In this document: positions 1 through 11,342 of the stretch, piece after piece | Position numbering within the stretch: position 1 is the stretch's first letter | Layout: the number at the start of each line of letters is the position of its first letter | Source: JBDTVS01 sp040007095 | GTDB lineage: Bacteria > Acidobacteriota > Vicinamibacteria > Vicinamibacterales > CAVVIG01 | Direction: 5' to 3' | Assembly (NCBI GenBank): GCA_040007095.1 | Contig: JBDTVS010000149.1 | Coordinates: forward strand, 1 to 64,000 | DNA: 64,000 nt | Notes under the pieces: model-generated | What the model was told of the DNA's origin: nothing | What the model saw: the letters and a program-made list of their open reading frames with translations, nothing else | Databases searched by the model: none | Made by a program: the position numbers and the translations under genes

Positions 1-2772
<2,772 letters not shown>

Positions 2773-2799
2773 CCGTTTGATCTTCTGATCGGCCGATCG

Positions 2800-2833
2800 A
2801 AGGGCGGCGGTCACGGAATCGCCGCCCTTTTTT
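2800..2833 (+). terminator. Rho-independent terminator after rpoC
   Basis: A perfect 8-bp GC stem, GGGCGGCG (2802-2809) with CGCCGCCC (2820-2827), flanked by an AA/TT extension and followed by six Ts. It lies 28 bases after the rpoC stop and should end the rpoBC transcript. Confidence 0.9.
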
Positions 2834-3219
2834 CAAGTCGCTGAACGGCGGGTGAGAGCCGGCGTTCCCACGCTCCTCGTCGAGGCAGCCGGGTCAGAAC
2901 GTATCGCCCTCTCGATTCGTCAACCTCGGAGCCGGCCCCATGTCGTGGACGATGCGGTCTTTACGAGGGATTCGCGCCCGCCTCGTTGCGAGGGCAATCG
3001 ATCGTCCCGCGTGCCGCGAACGCTGTCATTTTTTCACACAGATCAGCTGTTTTTGGGTGGGCAAATTTGCTCAAAGTCGCAGTACCCCACAGAGTCGGCT
3101 ACTTTAGTCGTGCCTGAGGCAGCATAATGGGCGACAGTTTACGTAGATCGCACGCTGTGTCCCCTTGAACGCCCCGCGGATACCCGCCAAACCGGCCAAA
3201 AGCTGCAGTTCGCGCCACA
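2834..3219. other. Intergenic leader between rpoC and the polysaccharide locus
   Basis: About 386 bases without a convincing gene. It holds a T-rich patch near 3028-3055, a perfect 10-bp palindrome GCAAATTTGC at 3061-3070 and a short TGCCTGAGGCA palindrome at 3111-3121. These could be operator or leader elements for the downstream gene. I could not identify a clear sigma-70 promoter with normal spacing. Confidence 0.4.
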
Positions 3220-5415
3220 TTGGGAGTGGCCTCGAATTTGCTACCGAAGCACCTCGTGGCCTCCTCTGCAAACGTCGACCGTATGCCTACCCGCTCTGCC
3301 CGTTCCGTTCCAGCCCTTGTCACCTCGGCGCGTCAGACCGTCGAGGCCGAAGTCAGTGACAGACTGCGATCGTGGCTTCGCTCCTTGTCAAACTTCAAGC
3401 GGTTGTCGCTTGCCGGCGTCATCGACCTCGCGTTGATTCCGACGGCTACGTACCTCGCATTTTGGTTGCGATTTGACGGGAATATTCCGCGAGAGTATTA
3501 CGTTGTTTATCTTCAAACAACGCCCTGGCTGATCGCCATTCGGGGCTTCACGTTCCTCCCGTTCGGCCTGTACGGCGGTCTCTGGCGCTACACCGGTGTT
3601 TGGGATCTTTCGCGTATCGTTCTCGCGGTCTTTACGAGCAGCACGTTGCTGCATCTCATCGTGTACCGCGACCTCGGGGCCGGCGTGTATCCGCGCTCGA
3701 TCGTCATGATTGATTCGCTCCTGCTGGTCTGTTTTCTCGGGGGCACCCGCCTGCTGTGGCGGATGGTGCCATCCCTGATCCGGACCAAGCCAGGCCGGCG
3801 TGTTCTGATCATCGGCGCCGGTGATGCGGGCGACATGATCGTTCGGGAGATGCGCAAGAGCGGCGCCTACGAGCCCGTCGGCTTCATCGACGACGACCAG
3901 TCGAAGCTCGGTCGCACGATTCATGGTGTCAAAGTGCTGGGCACGCGGGCGGATCTGCCCCGGGTGATTGCGACCAAGGGCGCTGGAGAGGCCTTGGTGG
4001 CCATCCCGAGCGCCACGCCGGCGACCATTCGCGGCTTCGTGCGCCTGCTGGAAGACTTCAAGGTGCCAATCACCACGCTGCCGAGTCTGTCGGAGCTCGT
4101 CAACGGCCAGGTCCGGGTCAAACAGATCCGTCCCCTGGCGATTGAGGATTTGCTTCCGCGCAGCCAGGTGGCGTTGAACACCGAGGATGGCCGCCGACTC
4201 GTCAAGGGCAAGCGCGTGCTCGTGACCGGTGCGGGCGGGTCGATCGGCTCCGAGTTGTGCCGACAGATCGGTGCGCTCGAGCCGGCGGAACTGATTCTCT
4301 ACGAGCGATACGAGAACAGCCTGTATGCGATCGCCAACGATCTCGCAGATCGGGGCGTGAGCGCAGTGGTGCACAGCGTCATCGGCGACGTGACGGACAT
4401 CGGTCGAACGGCTGCCGTCTTCGCGCAGCACCGGCCGCATCTGGTCTTCCACGCCGCCGCGCACAAACACGTTCCCTTGATGGAAGCGAATCCCTGCGAG
4501 GCGATCAAGAACAACGTCGTCGGCACGCGGGTCATCGCGGAGATGTCCCGGGACTACGGCGCCGAGCGCTTTGTATTGGTCTCCACCGACAAGGCCGTCA
4601 ATCCATCGAGCGTGATGGGTGCCAGCAAACGCGTCGCCGAGTTGATCGTGCAGACGATTGCCAAGGACGCAGGAGACACCCGGTTCGTCACGGTCCGATT
4701 CGGCAATGTGCTGGGCAGCAACGGGAGCGTCATTCCGCGCATGCTGGACCAGATCCGCGCCGGTGGCCCGGTCACGGTGACGCATCCCGACATTCGCCGC
4801 TACTTCATGCTCATTCCAGAGGCGGCCCAGTTGGTCTTGCAGGCTGCGGTCCTTGCGAACGAACGAACGACGTATGTGCTCGACATGGGCGAGCAGATCA
4901 AGATCCTCGACGTGGCAAGGAACCTGATCCGGTTGTCCGGGTTCGTTCCGGACGAAGAGATCCAGATCAAAATCATCGGGCTACGTCCTGGGGAGAAGCT
5001 GTTCGAAGAGCTGGTGGGGAAGAAAGAGGAGCTAGAACCGGCGGGAATCGACAAGATCTTTCGCGTACGGGAAATGCCCCACTCCGGCAGCGAGCGGCTG
5101 GCCGCGCAGCTTGGCGCGCTGATTGAGGCGGCGAAACTCGGCCGTCCGAAGGAAGTGCTTCAGCACCTGCGTCAAATCGTCCCCAGCTTCAGTCCAGACG
5201 TGGCCGCGGCTGTCGCGGTGCCGGCGACGGATGAACCGGCCGAAGTCTCTCGTCGGAGAGTCCCGACGTCGCTCAGTGCGGTCGCCGAGACGATTCCGGT
5301 CGCGGACGCACTTCCCGCCGCCCGGATGTCGGCCTCGCGCGGAGCCGCCATTCGAACGGGATCGCCGAAGATCTCCGATGTTGAATCGTGCTCGCCGCCC
5401 TTGGGAGTTTCGTGA
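3220..5415 (+). CDS. CapD/WbpM/FlaA1-type nucleoside-diphosphate-sugar 4,6-dehydratase, membrane-bound
   Basis: A membrane-anchored UDP-sugar 4,6-dehydratase/epimerase that would supply 4-keto-6-deoxy sugars for polysaccharide synthesis. About four hydrophobic segments occupy residues 60-175. A first Rossmann domain (RVLIIGAGDAGD, about residue 195) is followed by a second, catalytic NAD-binding domain (VLVTGAGGSIGSE, about 330). The catalytic motif is STDKAVNPSSVMGASKR (about 455), the Ser-Met-Lys form typical of WbpM/FlaA1 enzymes. At 731 residues it is longer than most relatives. The extra length is a low-complexity tail after about residue 645. The frame opens with TTG at 3220. An ATG at 3283 (residue 22) is an equally plausible start and neither has a clear ribosome-binding site. 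It is the first gene of the locus. Confidence 0.93.
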   Translation: MGVASNLLPKHLVASSANVDRMPTRSARSVPALVTSARQTVEAEVSDRLRSWLRSLSNFKRLSLAGVIDLALIPTATYLAFWLRFDGNIPREYYVVYLQTTPWLIAIRGFTFLPFGLYGGLWRYTGVWDLSRIVLAVFTSSTLLHLIVYRDLGAGVYPRSIVMIDSLLLVCFLGGTRLLWRMVPSLIRTKPGRRVLIIGAGDAGDMIVREMRKSGAYEPVGFIDDDQSKLGRTIHGVKVLGTRADLPRVIATKGAGEALVAIPSATPATIRGFVRLLEDFKVPITTLPSLSELVNGQVRVKQIRPLAIEDLLPRSQVALNTEDGRRLVKGKRVLVTGAGGSIGSELCRQIGALEPAELILYERYENSLYAIANDLADRGVSAVVHSVIGDVTDIGRTAAVFAQHRPHLVFHAAAHKHVPLMEANPCEAIKNNVVGTRVIAEMSRDYGAERFVLVSTDKAVNPSSVMGASKRVAELIVQTIAKDAGDTRFVTVRFGNVLGSNGSVIPRMLDQIRAGGPVTVTHPDIRRYFMLIPEAAQLVLQAAVLANERTTYVLDMGEQIKILDVARNLIRLSGFVPDEEIQIKIIGLRPGEKLFEELVGKKEELEPAGIDKIFRVREMPHSGSERLAAQLGALIEAAKLGRPKEVLQHLRQIVPSFSPDVAAAVAVPATDEPAEVSRRRVPTSLSAVAETIPVADALPAARMSASRGAAIRTGSPKISDVESCSPPLGVS

Positions 5416-5537
5416 CGCGTGCCTTGAGCGCGCACCTGGAGCAGGGGTCCTTAAAGGCGCTGTTTGCGAGACAATCGCCCAGCTGCCTGCGAACGTTCTC
5501 AGCATCGCGGTGCGCGCACACCGCTTGGAACCAATAG

Positions 5538-7040
5538 TTGCCTGTGAAAGCAACATCCTTCACAAACTCCGTGTTGATTGCCGGCGGCACGCTCGCCCTC
5601 TATGCCCTCTGGCAACATGTCCACCAACCCGGTGGGCCTGGATTGCAACAGCTCGCGTCGCCGGCTGCCTGGGACGAGGCGCCACTGGTGTTCGCGGGCC
5701 TGGCAGCCATATTTTTCGCATCTCTGGGTCTGCGCGCCAGCTTGAGGCGGGGCGTCGCCATCTGCTCTGTTTCAGTCCTGGTAGTCCTGTACGCCGCGGA
5801 GCTCGTACTGGCCAGCACGGCGCTCGGGCCTGAGGCGAATCTGCCCTTCTGGAGCATCGATCGAGCGCCGTCTCAGAAGAAACAGGAGATGGTAAAGCTT
5901 GCCGCAAAATTCGGGACGACGATCGACACGAGAGAGCGCAGAGAGATCTTCGCCGATTCCAGCAAACGGGGCATCGATATGGTGCCGGCCGTCATGCTCG
6001 CAGACGTGCTGGATACCAACGGGCCGCTGGGATTCAAGGAATCGACGAATACCAACGAATTGATGCCGCTCGGAGGGATAGCAAACACCCAGACCCTGTT
6101 GTGCAACGAATCAGGTCAATTCGTCAGCTACTTGAGCGATGAGCACGGCTTCCGCAATCCGCAAGGGATCTGGAATGTGCCGCGGATCGACATCGCTGCA
6201 GTAGGTCAGTCGTTCACTCAGGGGTACTGTGTCCAGGACGGACAGGGGTTCGTCGATCTGTTACGGACGGCCAACCGCCGGGTCCTGAATCTCGGCATCT
6301 CCGGTCAGAGCTCCCTGTTGGAGCTCGCGGCCATCAGAGAGTATCTGCCGCGATATGCGCCGAAGGCCGTCCTGTGGTTTTTTACCGAGGGGATTGACTT
6401 GGCGGATCTGCTCACCGAGTCGACGCATCCATTCTTGATGCGCTACCTCGACCCCACGTTCAGCCAGGATCTGCTCGCCCGCCAGCCCGAGGTCGACCAG
6501 GCGCTGCGGCGGGTCGTCTCCAAAATTGATGCGCGCGACCGCGCGAGATCGCCGGCCAAAGCCCCATCCTTAGTGAACCGGTCCATGGAGATAGCCAAGC
6601 TGTGGACTCTGCGCCATAAGGTCGAGTTGATGTATGGCAGCAACACCGAGGAGCCCCAAGTATGGTCCATGCTCGAGCAGACGTCGCACAATCTGCTGTC
6701 GACCGCCCTGGACCAGGCCAAAACAGTCACCAACAGCTGGGGCGGAACGCTCTACTTCGTCTACCTTCCGAGCTGGAACCGGTATCGAAACAGTCCCAGG
6801 CCCGCCGACCGGGAGCATCAGGAGGTGCTGAATCTGGTGAAGGCGCTCGGCATCCCGGTGATCGACATTCAACCGGCGTTCCAGGCACAGGACGATCCGC
6901 TGTCGCTCTTCCCGTTTCGCAAGTTCGGTCATTACGACGAACGAGGTAATCGTCTTGTGGCGTCGACGTTGATGAGGTTCCTGTCTGCGCCCGTAAGCAT
7001 GGAAACGGCGGCCGCGGCAAGACCATCACCGAATCGTTGA
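5538..7040 (+). CDS. SGNH/GDSL-like membrane-anchored protein
   Basis: The function is not certain. Three hydrophobic segments in the first 100 residues (for example NSVLIAGGTLALYALW and a later GVAICSVSVLVVLYAAELVL) precede a large soluble region. That region has a nucleophile-elbow-like motif AVGQSFTQG near residue 223 and a C-terminal HYDERGNRLVAS, which resembles the catalytic DxxH block of SGNH hydrolases such as AlgX/AlgJ. The usual GDS is GQS here, so the oxyanion-hole Asp position is changed. It could be an O-acyltransferase, esterase or inactive relative acting on polymer in the periplasm. It follows the CapD-like gene by 122 bases on the same strand. Start is TTG at 5538, or GTG at 5544. 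Confidence 0.65.
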   Translation: MPVKATSFTNSVLIAGGTLALYALWQHVHQPGGPGLQQLASPAAWDEAPLVFAGLAAIFFASLGLRASLRRGVAICSVSVLVVLYAAELVLASTALGPEANLPFWSIDRAPSQKKQEMVKLAAKFGTTIDTRERREIFADSSKRGIDMVPAVMLADVLDTNGPLGFKESTNTNELMPLGGIANTQTLLCNESGQFVSYLSDEHGFRNPQGIWNVPRIDIAAVGQSFTQGYCVQDGQGFVDLLRTANRRVLNLGISGQSSLLELAAIREYLPRYAPKAVLWFFTEGIDLADLLTESTHPFLMRYLDPTFSQDLLARQPEVDQALRRVVSKIDARDRARSPAKAPSLVNRSMEIAKLWTLRHKVELMYGSNTEEPQVWSMLEQTSHNLLSTALDQAKTVTNSWGGTLYFVYLPSWNRYRNSPRPADREHQEVLNLVKALGIPVIDIQPAFQAQDDPLSLFPFRKFGHYDERGNRLVASTLMRFLSAPVSMETAAAARPSPNR

Positions 7041-7406
7041 GCGACCTCCGCCGACCACACCTATGGGCGGCCACGCGCGGCGATGCCGTGACCCATGGCG
7101 GGGCGATCGAGTCAACCCGTCCTCGAGTAGATGAACTCCTCGTTGGTCAGGGAGTCCTTGCCAATTACTCCAACCCCCTCAGCCAGGCGACTCACGACTC
7201 GCTTGTCGTACCGCTGCAGAATCCTTAGTACTCCGTTTCGCAATTGCGCCAACGTATCGGCCGCCGATGCATCCCGCCTCGCGGCGTTGCTCGTCGGTCA
7301 CATGCTCCCGGCATTCTTCCTCCTCGCGCCTGGCGATCCGGGCGCCTCGCCGCCCGAATACGTCACCGTAATTGCGAAACGGAGTACTTAGTCCGGCCGG
7401 GCAAGC
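7041..7406. other. Convergent intergenic region containing a MITE-like element
   Basis: A 366-base gap between a plus-strand and a minus-strand gene. Its middle is taken up by the inverted-repeat element described at 7225-7390. No coding region was recognised. Confidence 0.6.
7225..7390. mobile_element. MITE-like inverted-repeat element (about 160 bp)
   Basis: AGTACTCCGTTTCGCAATT at 7227-7245 is repeated as its exact reverse complement at 7370-7388. The arms continue inward with weaker complementarity (ACGTAT-CGG-CG patches) for roughly 25 more bases. If the element runs from GTACTCC (7228) to GGAGTAC (7387), it is bounded by a TTA direct repeat (7225-7227 and 7388-7390), as expected of a target-site duplication. 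The 124-base interior has no convincing gene. This fits a non-autonomous transposon remnant. The parent transposase family is unknown. Confidence 0.7.
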
Positions 7407-8378
7407 TCAGCGCAGCATTCTGTCCAAGACCGATCTGATGCGGCGCCTGATCGGTTGAGACGCCGTGCGGAGAGTGTGGCGGCGGTGAGCCCTGTTGATG
7501 AGACGCCACGTCTCGGCCTTCAGCCCGCGCGACGCGTCCGTCTCGCCGAATATCCGCTCGAATTCAACGCCCAGATCGAGCGCGAACCCGAGTTGATTGT
7601 CCGTCAGCGCGAAGACCCAGAGCACGATGTATTCGCGCGACGACATCGACTTCGCGGCGAGCCACTCGAGCGTCCTGAGATACCTCGCCTCGAGATACGC
7701 CGGACTTTTTCTGATGGCACTCCGAAGGTATGGCTCATCGACCTTGGCGTTCACTTTTCGGGCCGCCTCGAGAGTCCCCCGACGCATGCGGACGAAGCCG
7801 CCGGTATGCATGCCGGAAAGCCAGAAACCGTTGCTCGTCAGGTCGCGGTGGACGTCGACGAACATGTCTTCGCGCTGATAGATGTCGATCAATCCAGGCT
7901 CCGTATCGATCGCCATCACCTTCGAGAGCATATCGGGAGGTATGCTGTTGATCAGCCGGAGATCCGTTCCCTGCGTGTCGAGTTTCACCCAGTCGACGCC
8001 GGAAATATCGAGGCGTCCGAGAATGGACTCGATTGTTGTCGTTCGCACCGTGGTGTGTGATTCCACCTCGAAGAGGTTGCTCTCCAGCCAGGGCGCCGTC
8101 GCTTTGGGATTGGGCTCCAGCACCGTGGAACAAAACGGCGACTTGGTCAGATAGAAAAGGGTCTCGGCGCGGTCCTTCTCGGCAGTCACCATTTCATTGA
8201 AGATCACCGATCGATGAAATCGGGAGGACTTATCCTCGTGGATTTCGCGCAAATCCGGATCGAGTCCGATATAGATGCTTTCGGGCGCGATCTCGTTCCA
8301 GATGGGCGGCGGGGCACCCGACGCGCCAATATCCAACAGCACCGGTTTGATTCCTAGATGGTGTAACAGCTTGTCCAT
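7407..8378 (-). CDS. FkbM-family methyltransferase
   Basis: A probable SAM-dependent O-methyltransferase for sugar hydroxyls. The start carries the SAM-binding motif LLDIGASGAPPP (residues 14-25). The FkbM-like core follows with VDWVKLDTQGTDLRLI (about residue 125), where the acidic D-x-x-G-x-D/E motif is typical of the family. The last 120 residues are an extension rich in Arg and Leu not needed for the fold. It is transcribed toward the MITE-like element and is separated from the next upstream gene by 466 bases, so it may have its own promoter. The acceptor cannot be told from sequence. Confidence 0.85.
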   Translation of the reverse strand: MDKLLHHLGIKPVLLDIGASGAPPPIWNEIAPESIYIGLDPDLREIHEDKSSRFHRSVIFNEMVTAEKDRAETLFYLTKSPFCSTVLEPNPKATAPWLESNLFEVESHTTVRTTTIESILGRLDISGVDWVKLDTQGTDLRLINSIPPDMLSKVMAIDTEPGLIDIYQREDMFVDVHRDLTSNGFWLSGMHTGGFVRMRRGTLEAARKVNAKVDEPYLRSAIRKSPAYLEARYLRTLEWLAAKSMSSREYIVLWVFALTDNQLGFALDLGVEFERIFGETDASRGLKAETWRLINRAHRRHTLRTASQPIRRRIRSVLDRMLR

Positions 8379-8844
8379 AAGGCGGATTTTGTCTCGGTGC
8401 GCGGATTGATGATTGTTGGGGGACGCGGGGTTCGAGGAGTGCGACGGTCACTTGCCATTCAACACTGGACTTTCCAGAATCGAGGACTTGACTAGCTCTA
8501 CTATAGATCACTCTCGCCCTGGTTCATGCATCCAGCCGCGAAAAGCCGACTCCTCCATTCTGCCAATCAATCGGATGTGACCAGGAATGTCACTCTCGGG
8601 CGAGGCGCCCCGTCCGTCTCGGTGCGACGACCGAGAATACCGGGAGTATTTGAGCGAGGAGCAACGTCGCCCGAGGGATGCATCGCTCGTCGAATGCAGC
8701 CAGACTTTCACCACGGGCTGTCAGGGCCGGATTACCCCGCGGAGACCCAATCAGGGGCCAGGTAGGATTGCAGCTGTCTCGACAATTGTGGCAACCGCAC
8801 GACACCGCCCAGCTTCACACGACCCTTCGGCGGGTCGGATCTCG
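8379..8844. other. Gene-poor 466-base gap
   Basis: Lies between two minus-strand genes. Short open frames here have no recognisable content. A TTGACT/TATAGAT pair near 8488-8508 has a spacing of only 8 bases and is not a credible promoter. Confidence 0.4.
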
Positions 8845-9495
8845 TTAGCCTTCTGTTCCCGAGAGCCTGGTCGGGCTCTTCACAGGAGTCGTCAGCGCCC
8901 TCACCAACTTGAACGTGCGAGGCGTCGTGGCAAATACTGAAGAGCCGGGAGGGACATCTGTGAGGACCACGGCGTTTGGGCCGATTGTCGCCAGGTCGCC
9001 AATCGTAATGTCTCCGACGATCACCGCGCCGCAGCCTACCGAGACACCGCGTCCGAGCGTGGGTGTCTCGTGGCCACGCTCCCATGTCGTGCCCCCGATC
9101 GTGACGTTGTGGCGAATGATGCACTCGTCGCCGATCACGGCATGGGGGTGAATGACGATGCCGCTCTGGTGGCCAATGAGAACCCTTCGTCCAATAGACG
9201 CCGTCACCGGAAGCTCTATGCCGTAGTTATTGCGGACGTACCGGAACATGAACCGGTGGACTCTCCGCAGCACGGGGCGGATGGGAGTGCGGCTGAGCTG
9301 GTCAACCCAGGTGCCGAACCGATGCACCGCCACGGCGCGGAAGCCGGGTAGCGTCCAATCGCGAAAGTTGACTTCCCAATCCTCGCGCAGCAGCTGCAGC
9401 AGGACTCGCTCTTTCGCGAAGAAGCCCCTCGCTGCCATGCCTGTCGTGCGCAGGTCCGGGCGCCCGTCGGTCGCCACCGGAATTTCCGAGCTCAT
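8845..9495 (-). CDS. Serine acetyltransferase-like hexapeptide-repeat acyltransferase
   Basis: A left-handed beta-helix acyltransferase related to CysE/EpsC, 216 residues. The N-terminal half is helical (LQLLREDWEVNFRDW). From about residue 100 it shows hexapeptide repeats (IGRRVLIGHQSG, IGDECIIRHNVTIGG, VGCGAVIVGDITIG) with the HQSGIVIHPHA segment that holds the catalytic His in serine acetyltransferases. In a polysaccharide cluster it more likely O- or N-acylates a sugar. It lies downstream of the FkbH/ACP/MaoC-SDR genes, so an ACP-bound acyl donor is conceivable (inference). The ATG at 9495 is chosen because AGGAG lies 8 bases upstream. A GTG six bases earlier is too close to that site. 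Confidence 0.85.
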   Translation of the reverse strand: MSSEIPVATDGRPDLRTTGMAARGFFAKERVLLQLLREDWEVNFRDWTLPGFRAVAVHRFGTWVDQLSRTPIRPVLRRVHRFMFRYVRNNYGIELPVTASIGRRVLIGHQSGIVIHPHAVIGDECIIRHNVTIGGTTWERGHETPTLGRGVSVGCGAVIVGDITIGDLATIGPNAVVLTDVPPGSSVFATTPRTFKLVRALTTPVKSPTRLSGTEG

Positions 9496-9503
9496 CGACA
9501 CGA

Positions 9504-9508
9504 CTCCT
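9504..9508 (-). promoter_or_regulatory. Ribosome-binding site deciding the acyltransferase start
   Basis: AGGAG on the minus strand, 8 bases before the ATG at 9495 but only 2 bases before the alternative GTG at 9501. This favours the ATG. Confidence 0.65.
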
Positions 9509-9672
9509 CGTCAAAAAGTACAAGCCGTCAGCAGCAAACGTCAGTCCATTCTTCGACGAATAGCGAAAACGACGGATGAGATTGTAGCTTGTCCAATTGC
9601 TCTTGGGGAACGCGACAACAAAAATAATATGAGTTCTTTATTTCTTTCTAAGATTGTCCGCTGCTGGCTGCT

Positions 9673-11109
9673 CTACGCGGACAACCAGCTGGACAACTCG
9701 GCGAGCACGGTCGACAGGTTGTCGTGCTCATTCGAGGATAGGAACGAGGCCGTTTGATCGGTCAGCAATCGCGGAAGGCGTGCGACGTGAATCGTCGCCC
9801 GCGGATGGGCCACTTTCAACCACCGGCAGCAGGCTTCTGAGGAGGCCTTCGCGGCGGCGTATTCGAGCTGGCGAATCGGTGGCGTCTCGACATACACGCT
9901 GGAAGCATTGAAGAGAAAGAACTGTCCGGATGTCTGTCCCGCCAACCACTGGGCCAAGTGGATCAAGCCCGAGACGTAGACCCGAGCGTATCGCTCGAAC
10001 AGCGGGCCCGACATCGTCTCGCCATCGCCGTCAAGAATGGGGGGCGTGGCAAAGTAGCAGACATGGTCCGCGCCCGAGGCGTGTTCCGACAACATCCGGT
10101 CCCGGCTGTCGCTCTCGATATCAAATTGAAATGCGTCGGCGGAGCCGCCGTGTTTGCGGATGTCCCCGACGACGCGTGCCGCGTCGTCCTCGCCCAGACG
10201 ATACGTCAGCGTGACCGTGGCACCGCCTGCGGCAAGAATCTTCGCCGTCAATTCCCCCAGCCCTCGCGATCCTCCGACGACCAGCACATGGCGGCCGGCA
10301 AAACATCCCGGGCGCACCGACCGTTTCACCTCTTCCATGGCGGCCTGCGACGTCGGTGCTGGACGGGCCAGGGCCCAGAGCGTGCCGTGACCCGCGGCGC
10401 TCGAGACAGCGACGGCTATTCGCTGGGTCGATTTCTGATACTTCATCAGACGATATGTCACCGCCTCATCGGCTTCAGCCCCTGGCGTGAACATCAGGTC
10501 GAGTTGGAGAAAGACGGAATCCCTGCCGGGTATCTTCATGCCGACGATACGAGTGGTCGCCAGCATCGCGGCCAACGCACTGTCTGATTGGAACGTCGTG
10601 AGGGCCGGGAACAGGCATCGACCATGCGGCGCCGACCAGCAGAGTTCGAGTCGGTGTTCGTCGTCCGTCCATGATTCGAGTGGGATGGCTGCGGGAGGTT
10701 CTCTGGGCGGCAGCGTCGCCCGAACCATGGCGGTGCTGGCAGCCACCGCCGCCGCGAACGTCACGTCGCATCGCATTGCCGTTCTGCCCGAGGCCGTCAG
10801 TGTGAGCGTCACTCGCCCATCGTGGCTTTCCTCGGCACCGACACTGACCGCCGTGCCGACGACGACGGGGCGTAGGAATCGAACGCTGACTGAGGCCCAT
10901 GCGGTGTGCCTGGCGGTCGCCTGCTCGAGAGATTCCAACGCCCACGCAAGCAGGAAGACCCCATGCACTATGCAGTCGCCGAAGTGAGTTCGCCGCGCAG
11001 CCACCGGATCGACGTGCAGCGGGTTGTAGTCGCCAGAAAGTTCCGCAAACGCGGCCAGGTCGGCAGGCGTGAACACTCGCTCTGCCAGCACCCGCGAATC
11101 GGCCGGCAT
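9673..11109 (-). CDS. MaoC dehydratase / short-chain dehydrogenase fusion
   Basis: A two-domain protein of 478 residues. The N-terminal hot-dog domain has the MaoC signature (LSGDYNPLHVDPVAAR followed by HFGDCIVHG), which carries the catalytic Asp/His of R-specific enoyl hydratases. A second hot-dog-like region covers about residues 140-255. The C-terminal domain is a classical SDR with the NAD(P) motif VVGGSRGLGE (about residue 275), FNASSVYVE and the catalytic YAAAK (about 415). Together these could hydrate and reduce or oxidise a beta-hydroxyacyl group on the adjacent acyl carrier protein. The start ATG shares one base with the ACP stop codon (TGATG), so translation is probably coupled. 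A GTG lies one codon earlier. Confidence 0.85.
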   Translation of the reverse strand: MPADSRVLAERVFTPADLAAFAELSGDYNPLHVDPVAARRTHFGDCIVHGVFLLAWALESLEQATARHTAWASVSVRFLRPVVVGTAVSVGAEESHDGRVTLTLTASGRTAMRCDVTFAAAVAASTAMVRATLPPREPPAAIPLESWTDDEHRLELCWSAPHGRCLFPALTTFQSDSALAAMLATTRIVGMKIPGRDSVFLQLDLMFTPGAEADEAVTYRLMKYQKSTQRIAVAVSSAAGHGTLWALARPAPTSQAAMEEVKRSVRPGCFAGRHVLVVGGSRGLGELTAKILAAGGATVTLTYRLGEDDAARVVGDIRKHGGSADAFQFDIESDSRDRMLSEHASGADHVCYFATPPILDGDGETMSGPLFERYARVYVSGLIHLAQWLAGQTSGQFFLFNASSVYVETPPIRQLEYAAAKASSEACCRWLKVAHPRATIHVARLPRLLTDQTASFLSSNEHDNLSTVLAELSSWLSA

Positions 11110-11342
11110 CACTCGACCGTGAGCTCGACGCCCCGAGCGCGGCAGATCTCGATGATCTTCGACACCGATGTGACGCTCACAACCTCGTCCGTGGTCAACT
11201 CCCCGTCGATGACATCTTCGATAGCGAGGATCAGCTGGATGTGCGAGATCGAGTCCCAGGCCGAGATCGTTTCCGGCGAGTCCTCCGGCCGCAAAGGCGC
11301 CTTGAGGTCCAGGATCGGGGAGAACAGCGCATCGACCTTCAT
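11109..11342 (-). CDS. Acyl carrier protein
   Basis: A 77-residue stand-alone acyl carrier protein. The phosphopantetheine attachment site is DSISHIQL with Ser31, and the surrounding four-helix pattern is normal for the family. Its ATG overlaps the FkbH stop (ATGA), and its stop overlaps the MaoC-SDR start, so three genes are translationally chained. It probably carries the acyl group made by the FkbH-like enzyme. It lacks any fatty-acid-synthase neighbours, which argues for a dedicated polysaccharide-modification role. Confidence 0.92.
   Translation of the reverse strand: MKVDALFSPILDLKAPLRPEDSPETISAWDSISHIQLILAIEDVIDGELTTDEVVSVTSVSKIIEICRARGVELTVE

Noticed and set aside
3061..3070. Riboswitch in the leader of the CapD-like gene
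   Set aside because: Only a short palindrome is visible. I could not match any known riboswitch core, so it is noted as a possible operator only.
3388..4785. 465-residue minus-strand open frame opposite the CapD-like gene
   Set aside because: The composition is Arg/His/Asp-rich and typical of antisense reading. The plus frame has full family motifs.
8488..8508. TTGACT and TATAGAT as a sigma-70 promoter
   Set aside because: The spacing is 8 bases rather than about 17, and no plus-strand gene follows.
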